Shown: positions 19,203-30,033, counted from the stretch's first letter. The stretch is 64,000 bases of DNA from Enterovibrio coralii (GCF_001559595.1 NZ_LNTY01000034.1:62001-126000), one strand, 5' to 3'. Notes: a model not told the origin generated them from the sequence alone. Made by a program: numbers and translations.

Positions 19203-21317
19203 CTATCCATTGCTGGTTCCTTTGGCCCAGTTAATCGCGTTTATCACGTCTTTATCCGAAAGCACCACAGGCAATGGAATTCCCTCTGGTGCATTCGGGC
19301 CATAGACAATATTGAATGGCACACCATAACGACCGTGTTTTTGCAGATAACTTGTCACTGATTCACTCGGCACCGTCCAATCGCCTTGCAGTGTAACGAC
19401 ATCCGGCGCTTGAAGGCGGCTGTATACCGGCTCTTGTAACAACACGCCGATTTTGTTGGCTTTACACGTAATGCACCAATCAGCCGTTACATCGACATAT
19501 ACGACATTGCCTGCACTAACCTCGTCAGCGATACGCTGTTCAGACAGCTTTTGCCATGGCAAATCTTGAGGAAGGGGCGTTACCCAATGTGATGTCGTCA
19601 GGCTCGCCACCAATAAAGATGCAGTGCAAAGCACAAGACCAAACGCACTCACAAAGATGGCGCGTTTTTTACCGAACACCTTGGCTACACGCCAAATCGC
19701 CAGCACCAACACCGCTAATGTGAGGATCACGACCCAACCAAAGGGAAGGTGGTTGGTCAGCAAGCTGATTAGCCAAAGCGCGGTTGCTAGCATCATAAAG
19801 CCAAACAATGACTTGAGTTTGTTCATCCAGGGGCCAGGTTTTGGGAGGTGTTTGGCTAAGGAAGGGAAGCTTGCCACCAAGAGCCAAGGCAATGCCATAC
19901 CTACACCGAGTGCAGTAAAAATTGCCAGCAAGGTTGGTGTAGATGCGGCGAGAGCAAAGGCAACCGCGGTGCCCAGAAAAGGCGCGGAGCATGGCGTTGC
20001 CAATAAGGTTGCAAACATGCCTTGCACAAAGTGCCCTGAATAGCTGCTGTCACCGCGCGTTGCTAACCAAGTATTGGCATTGGACGACAAGCGTATATCA
20101 AACAAGCCCAACATATTGGCGGCAAACAAGGTCGTGATGACCACCATCAAGCCAATAAAGAAAGGGCTTTGGAATTGAATACCCCAGCCAACGGCGTTGC
20201 CGGTTAGCTTTAACACGATAAGCAGACCCGCAATTAGCCAGAATGAAAACACGATCCCTGACGCCGACGCGATAAACTGGCGACGGATTTGCTTTTTATC
20301 CAAGCCTTGGGCAGAGATAACGCTGCTCAGTTTCATGCCAAGTACAGGTAATACGCAGGGCATAATATTGAGGATAAGCCCGCCAAGCAGCGCAAATACC
20401 ACCGCAGTCCCAAATGAGAACGCCGCAGATGTTTTGCTAATGACACCCGTTGAAACAGTAACGGCTTGCTCGGCAAGAAAATCCTTATCAATGAAGGTCA
20501 GATTGATGTGTTCGCCTGAAAGCTCGGGTGTACCCATCCAGCTACTGGCTTTGAACGTGGCCGTTACCGTATTGCCGTCTACCGAAACGGTTGGAACGGA
20601 ATAGGCCACATCCAGCAAAGCCTCAGCGTTGCTATCGACGACTATGTCTGGCGATTGCCAAGGCAAAGTTTTCGTGGCAGAGACTTGCAGTGTCTGCGAC
20701 GCGTTATCCCAAACAGCGTTGGTCTCACTGATGAGTGGTGATGATTTAGGTACCTGACTGACCGCTTTAGCGTAAAGGTGCAACGCATCTACATTTGTCG
20801 TCAATTGTTGAGGTACAAAGGACAACGAGAACGGATAGTCCGTCAATACACAAACCGTTGTACATGAAGACAGCGTCAGTGTGCCTGCAAAGGTCGCGGG
20901 CGTTGAGATGTCCTCAACGTGCAAGGCAATTGGAAACACCACATCGTGTTTATAGCCGAGGGTGTCTATGCCCAGCAGGTCGTAACGATGCGGGGCAGGC
21001 CAAAACCAGTCTACACGGTCGATATTTTTGGACGCTTGCCAATTAAGGCTCGGTGCCACACCGCCTTCGCCGGGAGAGCGCCAATAGGTTTTCCAGTCTC
21101 CTTCGAGTGTTACCTCGATAAAACCGTTCACCGTTTGAGTTTGTGTGTCGACATCGCCGGTCAGCACGACACGCGCTTGAACCGGAGGGTGATTTTGGTT
21201 GGTCAGCCAGCCAGTCGATGTTGCTTCAGCCTGAACGAGCGAAGGTGCGAATGCCAGAATGAGCAGTGCACGGACAACACGCCGAATCAGTTGAAAAATA
21301 TCAGCTTTGGAAGTCAT
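19203..21317 (-). CDS. scsB: ScsB-like DsbD-family thiol reductant transporter
   Basis: This inner-membrane protein carries electrons from cytoplasmic thioredoxin to the periplasm. A signal peptide and N-terminal periplasmic domain (to ~300) carry the Cys pair in CTTVCVLTDYPF. An eight-helix core follows with the redox cysteines in NIMPCVLPVLGMKLS and ATPCSAPFLGTAV. The C-terminal thioredoxin domain has DWCITCKANK near residue 615. At 704 aa it is longer than E. coli DsbD, as ScsB proteins are. The operon with ScsA, ScsD and ScsC supports the ScsB call over housekeeping DsbD. Confidence 0.88.
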   Translation of the reverse strand: MTSKADIFQLIRRVVRALLILAFAPSLVQAEATSTGWLTNQNHPPVQARVVLTGDVDTQTQTVNGFIEVTLEGDWKTYWRSPGEGGVAPSLNWQASKNIDRVDWFWPAPHRYDLLGIDTLGYKHDVVFPIALHVEDISTPATFAGTLTLSSCTTVCVLTDYPFSLSFVPQQLTTNVDALHLYAKAVSQVPKSSPLISETNAVWDNASQTLQVSATKTLPWQSPDIVVDSNAEALLDVAYSVPTVSVDGNTVTATFKASSWMGTPELSGEHINLTFIDKDFLAEQAVTVSTGVISKTSAAFSFGTAVVFALLGGLILNIMPCVLPVLGMKLSSVISAQGLDKKQIRRQFIASASGIVFSFWLIAGLLIVLKLTGNAVGWGIQFQSPFFIGLMVVITTLFAANMLGLFDIRLSSNANTWLATRGDSSYSGHFVQGMFATLLATPCSAPFLGTAVAFALAASTPTLLAIFTALGVGMALPWLLVASFPSLAKHLPKPGPWMNKLKSLFGFMMLATALWLISLLTNHLPFGWVVILTLAVLVLAIWRVAKVFGKKRAIFVSAFGLVLCTASLLVASLTTSHWVTPLPQDLPWQKLSEQRIADEVSAGNVVYVDVTADWCITCKANKIGVLLQEPVYSRLQAPDVVTLQGDWTVPSESVTSYLQKHGRYGVPFNIVYGPNAPEGIPLPVVLSDKDVINAINWAKGTSNG

Positions 21318-21367
21318 TACATTTCCTTGAGTAAAACAAAACTAAAAAAGAAAAATTTCAGCGTTGT

Positions 21368-21742
21368 TTATTCTCGGAACACACAAAACGTCAGGTGCCG
21401 TCGATAAGGCGGAAGAATGGGCTCGCTAGGAATAAATCCTAGGAAATGTTTTTGCGCTGATTGCCAGCCGATAAAGAGGAAGACAAACACGAATAACGAG
21501 AGAGTAATGTTCTCCCAATGGTCTTTAGAGGCAGACAGGAGTTTTTCAGACAGCGCGCAATTTTCGTGATTTTCGTTTGATGCTTGATCAGTTTGTTGTG
21601 TCACTTGAGACGCGACGGGGGATGACTTCAACGAACACGTTTGAAACAGACCTGCATTTTGCGACAGGCAGACAAAGACAACCCACCATACCAAGGTGAG
21701 TGCCCACTGCGCGTGTGCTTTTGTTGTCGTTTCGGGTTTCAT
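21368..21742 (-). CDS. scsA: ScsA-like small inner-membrane protein
   Basis: This is a 124-aa protein with two hydrophobic segments (residues 12-27, LALTLVWWVVFVCLSQ region, and 77-93, NITLSLFVFVFLFIGW) and several cysteines. Its position immediately upstream of scsB on the same strand and its size match ScsA of the copper-sensitivity suppression locus. Its biochemical role is unknown in the family. It ends with an arginine-rich tail (PPYRRHLTFCVFRE). The call rests partly on context. Confidence 0.65.
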   Translation of the reverse strand: MKPETTTKAHAQWALTLVWWVVFVCLSQNAGLFQTCSLKSSPVASQVTQQTDQASNENHENCALSEKLLSASKDHWENITLSLFVFVFLFIGWQSAQKHFLGFIPSEPILPPYRRHLTFCVFRE

Positions 21743-21885
21743 GCTTGTGTCTATATCTCTGTTGTTTTTGCATTGTGTAAGCCGACGCGACTGAATGCAA
21801 GGTCACGGGGTCTTCGATGGAACAAATCGTGAAGAGTTCCGATGATTGATGTAAAAAGACCTAAAAACTAAATCGGCTGAAAGAA

Positions 21886-21909
21886 AAAAGCCCGCATTGG
21901 CGGGCTTTT
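21886..21909 (-). terminator. secF2 terminator
   Basis: A 10-bp stem AAAAGCCCGC / GCGGGCTTTT with loop ATTG, followed on the minus strand by TTTTTTC, just downstream of the secF stop codon. Confidence 0.9.
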
Positions 21910-21913
21910 CTGG

Positions 21914-22816
21914 TTACGGATGATCAGAGATAGGCGTTGGTGCGTAGTGCTGCGGCCCCAGTTTTGCTATCTCAGGAATGATGGTGGCTATGGTCATGGT
22001 TGACCATGTACCCGCTACAATACCGATGAACATGGTAACGGAGAAACCAAACAGCGGTTCGCCACCCAAGAGCCATAGCGAGCCGACCGAAATCAAGGTT
22101 GTTCCCGAAGTGATGAGGGTACGAGATAAGGTCGACGCAATCGCGCGGTTGTTTAGTTCCGTAATTGGCAGATTGACGTTGGCTTTAAGCAGTTCACGGA
22201 TTCGATCAGAAATAATGATCGAGTCATTAAGTGAATAACCGAGCACAGCAAGTAATGCCGCCAACACCGTGAGGTTAAACTCCATGCCTGTGATGGAGAA
22301 GAAGCCGAGCAACAAGACCACATCGTGTAGTAAGGCGAGCAAAGCACCTGATGCCAATCGCCACTCAAAACGGAAACTCAAGTAACCCAAAATCACCAGC
22401 AAGGTGATGAGTACGGCCAATCCTCCTTGTTCTGCGAGTTCTTGACCGACTTGCGGGCCCATCAAGCTGACGTTCACCATTTCCACATTTTGTGAAAATG
22501 ACTCAAGCAGCGGTTTTAGTTCTGGCTGCTCACTGAGAGTCTCAGGTGCGGCGTAACGCAGTACCCAATCACCGTTTTCACCGCCTGATACCACGGTAAC
22601 TGGCTGGTGGAGTGCCGCTTCCAATTTATGTTGAATGTCGTTGGCCGTTAGCGATGGGTCCAATCGCACTTCACTGATCATGCCGCCCGTAAAGTCTAAA
22701 CCGAAGTTTAGACCTTTGGTGCTTAAGGAAATAATCGACAGCACAATCAACACAAAGGAGATAAAACTGCCGAAATGGCGCCACTTGGTGGCGTTGTTCA
22801 TGTTAATCAGGCTCAT
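21914..22816 (-). CDS. secF: Protein translocase subunit SecF (accessory SecDF2 pair)
   Basis: SecF works with SecD to pull secreted proteins through SecYEG using the ion gradient. The 300-aa protein has six membrane segments, the N-terminal GLNFGLDFTGGMISEVRL motif and the C-terminal LGYSLNDSIIISDRIREL and LSRTLITSGTTL motifs. The start is the ATG at 22816, overlapping the secD stop as ATGA with GGAG five bases before it. An ATG-equivalent 33 bases upstream is inside secD and unneeded. There is no yajC, and a VemP gene lies upstream, which identifies this as the second, Na+-type secDF pair of Vibrionaceae. Confidence 0.94.
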   Translation of the reverse strand: MSLINMNNATKWRHFGSFISFVLIVLSIISLSTKGLNFGLDFTGGMISEVRLDPSLTANDIQHKLEAALHQPVTVVSGGENGDWVLRYAAPETLSEQPELKPLLESFSQNVEMVNVSLMGPQVGQELAEQGGLAVLITLLVILGYLSFRFEWRLASGALLALLHDVVLLLGFFSITGMEFNLTVLAALLAVLGYSLNDSIIISDRIRELLKANVNLPITELNNRAIASTLSRTLITSGTTLISVGSLWLLGGEPLFGFSVTMFIGIVAGTWSTMTIATIIPEIAKLGPQHYAPTPISDHP

Positions 22817-24627
22817 ATTTTTACTCCTCGACGTGCGTCTCTGCCCCAAACCAAATTGATAATCGCTCGTGAAGCGAAAATACCCGTGAACATACTGGTC
22901 AACAGGCCAAGTCCCAATGTCAGTGCGAAGCCTTGAATTGGACCGTTACCGATGGCGTATAGCGTACCGGCAGAGATGAGCGTCGTGATGTTGGAGTCCA
23001 GAATGGTGCTAAATGCACTGCTGAAACCTAAATCGATGGATTGCGCTAGGCTTCTGCCTTCTCGCAGTTTTTCTTTGATTCGCTCGAAGATAAGTACGTT
23101 GGTATCAACCGCCATACCGACAGTCAGCACCAAACCTGCAATACCTGGGAGCGTGAGTACAGCGCCTGGCAGCAACGCAATCAAGCCAAGCAGCATCACC
23201 ATGTTTACCACTAGCGCAGCATTAGCAACCCAACCCAACTTGCGATACCACACCGCCATAAAGAGCAGAGTCAGTCCCATGCCCAGAGCCAGCGCAGCAA
23301 AGCCGTTTTGGATGTTTTCAGCACCCAAAGACGGGCCGATCGTGCGTTCTTCGACAATGGTAACCGGTGCAGTCAGAGAGCCTGCACGCAGCAGCAATGC
23401 CAAGTCTTGCGCGTCATTCAATGAACCCACACCTGTAATGCGGAAGCGATTACCCAGTTGCGCTTGGATCGTCGCGATACTGATGATGGACGTTGATTGT
23501 TCCGTTTGGCCTTCAGCATTGCGCGTGTATTCACTGAACGCCGTAGCCATGGGTTTACCGATGTGTTTGCCAGAGAAGTCCGACATCATATGGCCACCTG
23601 AGGAGTCCAAAGTGATGTTTACCTCTGGCATGCCCATGTCGCCCATACTGCCGCGCGCATCAACGATGTGATCGCCGGTTAGCACCGGACGGCGGTTAAC
23701 GTTTACTGGGCTTCCATTTTGGTCAGGGATCACGATGGAGCCAGGTTTGTGGTCACTTACTACTTCGTAAAAAGCAAGGCTAGCCGTCGCGCCGATGACA
23801 TTTTTCGCGGCTGCAGGGTCTTGTACACCCGGCAATTCAATGCGAATACGATGCTCGCCTTGGCGTTGAACTGCGGCTTCAGTAATGCCTAGCTCTTCGA
23901 TGCGGCTGCGCATGGTTTGCAGGTTTTGCTGCACAGTCAGGTTGGTCAGCGTTTGTTTTTCTGACTCGGTCAACTGCATGGTGAGTGTGTTGTCGCCCGT
24001 CCCTTTAACTTCCCACTGAGGGTATTGCTGATTGATAAACTGGCGAAGTGCTGCTTCATCATGAGCCGTTGGCGCAACAATGGTAACGGCATTGTCTTTG
24101 GTGAGCTGCACGTGAACACCGCGAATACGCTCCGCACGTACATGGTCGCGAATGGTTTCCGCTGCTTGATTTGCATGAGATTTGAAGACTTGATGCATGT
24201 CCACATCAAGCAGGAATTGAACGCCGCCGCGCAAATCCAAACCGAGTTTAATCGGTTTGAAACCCATATCCAGCAGCCATTGCGGTGCGGCAGGCACCAT
24301 CGCCAGCGTCACGGCATCGTCTTTGTCAGCTTGCTTTGCCAACGATTGTTTTGCGGCATTTTGTTGTGTGCCGTCAGTTAACACCACGGTGGTTTTGTCA
24401 CCCGACTGGTCGATGCGTTTAACATCGATACCACTTTTTTCTAGGGATGACTTCAGCGTTATCGCGGAAGGCTGAGCGTTGTCTGTCGACAAAATGACAG
24501 CTGCATTTTCACCAAACCAAGAAGGTAAAGCTGAAAACAATAAAATGATGATGGTGGTGATAAGCACCACGTATTTCCAAGCTGGATAGTGATTCAGCAA
24601 GGCCGTTCGTTGAGGTCTTTTTTTCAT
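22813..24627 (-). CDS. secD: Protein translocase subunit SecD (accessory SecDF2 pair, under VemP control)
   Basis: This is a 604-aa SecD with an N-terminal membrane segment (16-36), a large periplasmic region with the LGLDLRGGVQFLLDVD motif, and a C-terminal five-helix bundle. The bundle contains GMAVDTNVLIFERIKEKLREG, whose Asp is the conserved ion-path residue, and SNITTLISAGTLYA. It assists late protein export. The weak ribosome-binding GAG seven bases before the ATG lies in a potential stem (24632-24673), so translation should depend on upstream ribosome stalling in vemP. It overlaps secF by four bases. Confidence 0.94.
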   Translation of the reverse strand: MKKRPQRTALLNHYPAWKYVVLITTIIILLFSALPSWFGENAAVILSTDNAQPSAITLKSSLEKSGIDVKRIDQSGDKTTVVLTDGTQQNAAKQSLAKQADKDDAVTLAMVPAAPQWLLDMGFKPIKLGLDLRGGVQFLLDVDMHQVFKSHANQAAETIRDHVRAERIRGVHVQLTKDNAVTIVAPTAHDEAALRQFINQQYPQWEVKGTGDNTLTMQLTESEKQTLTNLTVQQNLQTMRSRIEELGITEAAVQRQGEHRIRIELPGVQDPAAAKNVIGATASLAFYEVVSDHKPGSIVIPDQNGSPVNVNRRPVLTGDHIVDARGSMGDMGMPEVNITLDSSGGHMMSDFSGKHIGKPMATAFSEYTRNAEGQTEQSTSIISIATIQAQLGNRFRITGVGSLNDAQDLALLLRAGSLTAPVTIVEERTIGPSLGAENIQNGFAALALGMGLTLLFMAVWYRKLGWVANAALVVNMVMLLGLIALLPGAVLTLPGIAGLVLTVGMAVDTNVLIFERIKEKLREGRSLAQSIDLGFSSAFSTILDSNITTLISAGTLYAIGNGPIQGFALTLGLGLLTSMFTGIFASRAIINLVWGRDARRGVKI

Positions 24628-24631
24628 GTTG

Positions 24632-24704
24632 GATCTCGTTTACCCATCATGGATGGGCAATAGCATCGAAATCACATCTTTACAGTCAAACTACTGTTTA
24701 GATG
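24632..24704 (-). promoter_or_regulatory. Hairpins sequestering the secD2 ribosome-binding site
   Basis: In the minus-strand RNA, GAUUUCG (24673-24667) can pair with CGAGAUC (24638-24632), a 7-bp stem with one G-U that buries the secD Shine-Dalgarno GAG. Inside it lies a perfect hairpin CCCATC / GATGGG (24657-24643). Just upstream, 24704-24675 folds as CATCT-AA-ACAGT / ACTGT-AA-AGATG. In Vibrio alginolyticus a stem-loop between vemP and secD2 masks the secD2 ribosome-binding site until a stalled ribosome opens it. The position here fits the same mechanism. Confidence 0.65.
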
Positions 24705-24719
24705 CGAGAATTTAGAAAG

Positions 24720-24733
24720 TGCCGAAAGCGGCA
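24720..24733 (-). promoter_or_regulatory. Hairpin directly after the vemP stop codon
   Basis: TGCCG / CGGCA with a CTTT loop begins ten bases after the vemP stop. A ribosome arrested on the last vemP codons would cover or melt it, which could trigger refolding of the downstream secD leader. Confidence 0.5.
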
Positions 24734-24743
24734 AAGTCCGACG

Positions 24744-25196
24744 CTACGCTTGAGATTGGCTGATAAACCGATAGAGAAGATTGGAATCCTTCCAGCCCGA
24801 TAAACGGTGCGAGGTAGAAGGGGGCCTTAATGTCCAGTCCTGCCAGTGACTGAAAAGGATTTGAACATGAAGGTAAGGGTTTCGCGAACTGTGGGTTTTT
24901 AGCTCGGTAACAAGTTCAAATTCGGGCTCGGCACCGTTGGCATGCTCAGGCATGTACGAGCCAGCTCGAACAATGGAAGACAGGCTTGGTGCCAGTGATT
25001 TGACTGGCGCGCTTTGGGCATCGGAAACCGAGTTTTCCGATGTATCTGCGTCATTGGCTTGGGTAAGGTGAGTAACGCTTGTGGAGTGGAGCGGCTGACT
25101 GTAGCCAGAAACTGGCGCAAACGCGGACAAAAAGACGAGCAGGATGCTGAGCATTACGCCCATCACACCTGTTCTACTCATTTCTTTTGTCTGCAT
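24744..25196 (-). CDS. vemP: VemP-like Sec-monitoring arrest peptide
   Basis: This secreted regulatory peptide stalls its own translation when export is slow and so induces secDF2. A signal peptide (VMGVMLSILLVFLSAFAPVSG) is followed by a low-complexity Ser/Asp-rich region and a C-terminal segment HRLSGWKDSNLLY. That segment closely matches my memory of the V. alginolyticus VemP arrest motif HRISGWKETNAMY, including the key Trp and the SGWK core. The gene lies directly upstream of secD2F2, as in Vibrio. The listed start is an ATG at 25196 with GAGGTG ten bases upstream. A TTG at 25214 and an ATG at 25181 are alternatives. The residue aligning with the Vibrio stall point is the final Ala, next to the stop codon. 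Confidence 0.88.
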   Translation of the reverse strand: MQTKEMSRTGVMGVMLSILLVFLSAFAPVSGYSQPLHSTSVTHLTQANDADTSENSVSDAQSAPVKSLAPSLSSIVRAGSYMPEHANGAEPEFELVTELKTHSSRNPYLHVQILFSHWQDWTLRPPSTSHRLSGWKDSNLLYRFISQSQA

Positions 25197-25419
25197 CAGA
25201 ACGCTACACCTCAAAATTGGCTCGACATCTTACTGCTCGCGATCCTTTTCAACAAGTACTGTTTGGTCAAGGTAGGGTAAATCCTCACTGAATGAGAATG
25301 GCGATGTGAGTGTATTCGTGCCCCTCGAATCCAAGCATCTTGCAATTGTTTGGGTATATAATACGGGACCATTCTTACCATCAACCATTTGTACCTTTGC
25401 AATGGTGAAGACGAATTAG

Positions 25420-27441
<2,022 letters not shown>

Positions 27442-27469
27442 TGATTTCATCGAGCTGTAAACAATAAAG

Positions 27470-27494
27470 CGCTGGCGGTTAGCCAGCGTTTTTT
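27470..27494 (+). terminator. ligA terminator
   Basis: A CGCTGGC / GCCAGCG stem with loop GGTTA followed by six T, 28 bases after the ligA stop codon. Confidence 0.9.
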
Positions 27495-27898
27495 ATTGCC
27501 TGAAATACATGCTTGCGAGGCAGATCTAATATTTTTCGAGTAAAAATTAGCCATCAAAAATAGGCTGTTTCGATAGATTGCTGGAGAAGTAAGTGGTTGT
27601 GAGCATGATCTCAATAGTGATTTAAGTGACGATTTCTTAAAAGTGAAATGAATTTAAGTGCATGAATTTCATCTATTTATATTTTTATTTTATATAAAAA
27701 TATAAATACGAGATCATGATCACGAACAGGGATGGAACTTTGCGTCGAGTCATATTTTTTTAACAACAAATAAATTTCTCGTTGATGTTTTTTTGTGTGG
27801 AAGTAGGCTGGGACATATCGATTGAGGGAGAGTTCAATCGGTTATCAAAAAATCTAAAGCAATGAAGTCTAAATTGTTTTGGAGTTTCGAATCATCGG

Positions 27899-27933
27899 AC
27901 ATTGCTTTCGGCGGCCAACCTTTAAAGCGGTGT
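27899..27933 (+). promoter_or_regulatory. Conserved porin 5'-leader hairpin (copy 1)
   Basis: ACATTGCTTT (27899-27908) pairs with AAAGCGGTGT (27924-27933) through 10 bp including two G-U pairs, around a loop beginning CGGCGGCCAAC. The loop and the proximal stem are identical to those at 32359-32391, while the distal stem differs but still pairs. It ends 39 bases before the porin start codon. Confidence 0.6.
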
Positions 27934-27972
27934 ACGAACATTCTGAAAAATCCCTTTTAGGAGTTATTTTCC

Positions 27973-29016
27973 ATGGAAAAAATGTTTAAACGTTCAGTAT
28001 TGGGTGCTGCTGTAGCTTTTGCAGCTGTTTCAGGTAGCGCAAATGCAGCAATCGAACTAGTCGGTCAAAATGTAGTTCTTTACGGACAAGCTGCTGGTTT
28101 TGCTCACATCACAAACCCTGAAGTAGGTGAAGGTGTGGCAGAAGTTGTAATGGAATCACGTATTGGTTTCCGCGGTCGTGTAGAGTTTGATAACTTCTCA
28201 CCAGATCTAATCTGGCAAATGGAAGGCGGTAATGCTGGTAGCGACGGTGGTAGCTTAGGTCAGCGTGATACCTTTATCGGTCTTGATTTTGACGGTGTAG
28301 GTAGCTTTAAGTACGGTCGCCAGCTTGTTGCTTCATACAACTATGTTGACTGGCCTCACTCAAACCCAGGTCTTGGTAACGTTTTTGATGGCCATAACAC
28401 TTTAGGCGGTTGGTCTGTAAACTCTGATGGTGATCAAGAAGTTGCTCGAGTTGCTTTTGAAGATCGTGCAAACAACGTTTTCCGCTTCGATTCAGCAACA
28501 TTTGGTGGTATCAACTTCCAAGCTACCTTGAGCGGTATGGGTAGCACTCGCGATGCGCTGGTTTCAAGTGTGGCTACATCATACACAAATGGTGCACTGA
28601 ATCTTCATGCTGGTTACTACAACCAAGCTCGTTACACAGCTGATAATGCACCAGCAGGCGACAACTCTTACATTATTGTAGGTGGTAGTCTGGCTCTGGG
28701 TGACATCACACTGACAGCAGGTTGGAAGAGCATGGAAAATGGTCTTACCAACAATGATCAAGATGCATTCTCTGCAACAGCTCAATACGTTATTGATGGT
28801 ACTTGGATGCTGAAAGCTGGTTATGCTGCGACCACTGACTCAAAACTGGGTGATAACGACGGTTCAACAGCAATCACTGGCCGTGTTGGTTACTTGCTGC
28901 CAAGCGCGATTATCTACACTGACGTTCGCTCTTACGACTACTACGGTAGTGCTGAGCAAGTAGGTACCACCGTTGATGGAACAAATATCCTTATCGGTAT
29001 GGAATACTACTTCTAA
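27973..29016 (+). CDS. Outer-membrane porin, OmpU/OmpC-like (copy 1)
   Basis: This is a general diffusion porin of the Gram-negative beta-barrel family, 347 aa. The signal peptide ends SGSANA. The mature barrel includes the typical FKYGRQLVASYNYVDWPH segment (constriction-loop neighbourhood) and ends in the aromatic residue of MEYYF, as the BAM signal requires. The start ATG follows TAGGAG. It is closely similar over its whole length to the porin at 32431, so the two are paralogues from a duplication. Differences cluster in presumptive surface loops (around residues 78-86 and 135-145 and near the C-terminus). Confidence 0.9.
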   Translation: MEKMFKRSVLGAAVAFAAVSGSANAAIELVGQNVVLYGQAAGFAHITNPEVGEGVAEVVMESRIGFRGRVEFDNFSPDLIWQMEGGNAGSDGGSLGQRDTFIGLDFDGVGSFKYGRQLVASYNYVDWPHSNPGLGNVFDGHNTLGGWSVNSDGDQEVARVAFEDRANNVFRFDSATFGGINFQATLSGMGSTRDALVSSVATSYTNGALNLHAGYYNQARYTADNAPAGDNSYIIVGGSLALGDITLTAGWKSMENGLTNNDQDAFSATAQYVIDGTWMLKAGYAATTDSKLGDNDGSTAITGRVGYLLPSAIIYTDVRSYDYYGSAEQVGTTVDGTNILIGMEYYF

Positions 29017-29040
29017 TAAAGCGAAATATTTTCGCTACGG

Positions 29041-29064
29041 GCGGACCTAGATGGTCCGCTTTTT
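29041..29064 (+). terminator. Porin 1 terminator
   Basis: A GCGGACC / GGTCCGC stem with loop TAGAT followed by five T, 25 bases after the stop codon. Confidence 0.92.
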
Positions 29065-29280
29065 CGTGTTTTAAGTATACAAAACAGACAGGAAAATAGT
29101 CTCCCAGTTAGTCATGTTCGTTGTTCCAAACACAAATGGCATCATTTAAACGTGAAAATTAATCTTACGATGTGATGAAGGTCTTCTTTGACTAAGTATG
29201 TGACTTATATGTTTTGCAGCAGTTGTAGTAACATCGGGGCAGGTGTCTCTGGGCACTTTTTCTTTTTCATGGAGGGCTGT

Positions 29281-30033
29281 ATGCGACGTTTTTTCTACTC
29301 ACTGATTATTTTAATGGGATTCTTACCCGTAGTTTCACAAGCAGAGGTTGTTGTTAAATTACACAAAGATGTTGAAGCTTTAGTTGTAAATGGTGAGGAG
29401 TTACCACTGTCAGTGACGACTAAAACGAAATTTACACTGCCTGATGGCGTTAACCAGTTGGTAGTCCGTGTATCTAAGTTGGTCCAATCAACAAGCACAG
29501 ATTGGGACAAGTTTAAGTCAGACCCTCTGGTCCTAACATTTAATGTTAGTGATACGGAGTTGGAAGTACTCCCTACCAAAAGAATTTTCTCGGAAAGAGA
29601 TATTGGAAATTTTAAAAAATCGCCTTCCTTCAAGCTTGTAGATAGCAAGGGTAACGAAACGCAAGCCAATCAGACGCTTTTGCCGAAAGGTCCAGGTTTG
29701 ATGCGTGACCATCAAAAAGAGATAAATTTGTTCAACAAAAAATACGGATTGAAGTTCCAGAAAGCAGAAGAACTTCAAAGTGGTCCTGCAGAATTAGACA
29801 TCCCGACCAATAATTCTTCTGTTCCAGTGCCTGCTGCAGTAGCTGCTACGGTGCTGGCTCCAGAAGAAGCGACTACACCAAAAGTTAATACAACAAAGGC
29901 TGCTGCAGCACAGAAAAGTGTTCAGTCAAACCCAGGTCATTCAATGATATTGATGCAAGCTGATTTCTTAAGACTTGATGTGGAAGAACAACAGCAGTTT
30001 CTTAGATGGGCGGTTGAAAACGTAGGGTCATGA
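29281..30033 (+). CDS. DUF2057 (YccT-like) periplasmic protein
   Basis: This is a 250-aa secreted protein with a signal peptide ending VVSQA. The body resembles the DUF2057/YccT family: the N-terminal strand pattern VVVKLHKDVEALVVNGEEL, TLPDGVNQLVVRVSKLV with the following NFNVSDT-type strands, and a Pro/Ala-rich tail. Its function is unknown in the family. I place the start at the ATG at 29281 with GGAGGG upstream; the in-frame extension to 29188 is unlikely. C-terminal residues MILMQADFLRLDVEEQQQF form a helix that recurs in DUF2057 proteins. The preceding 215 bases after the porin terminator show no other gene. Confidence 0.72.
   Translation: MRRFFYSLIILMGFLPVVSQAEVVVKLHKDVEALVVNGEELPLSVTTKTKFTLPDGVNQLVVRVSKLVQSTSTDWDKFKSDPLVLTFNVSDTELEVLPTKRIFSERDIGNFKKSPSFKLVDSKGNETQANQTLLPKGPGLMRDHQKEINLFNKKYGLKFQKAEELQSGPAELDIPTNNSSVPVPAAVAATVLAPEEATTPKVNTTKAAAAQKSVQSNPGHSMILMQADFLRLDVEEQQQFLRWAVENVGS

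Larger units (their letters stand above)
27442..27972 (+). promoter_or_regulatory. Upstream region of the first porin gene
   Basis: These 531 bases hold the ligA terminator (27470-27494), a very AT-rich stretch (27655-27790) and no supported ORF. AAGTG-centred repeats occur at 27622-27628, 27639-27645 and 27654-27660, two of them exactly TTAAGTG. The same heptamer recurs upstream of the second porin. The 3' end contains the conserved leader hairpin described separately. The layout suggests a long regulated leader. Confidence 0.5.

Noticed and set aside
29188..29280. Longer DUF2057-like protein starting with MTKYVTYMFCSS
   Set aside because: The ATG at 29281 has GGAGGG and begins a clean signal peptide; the extension has no such site.
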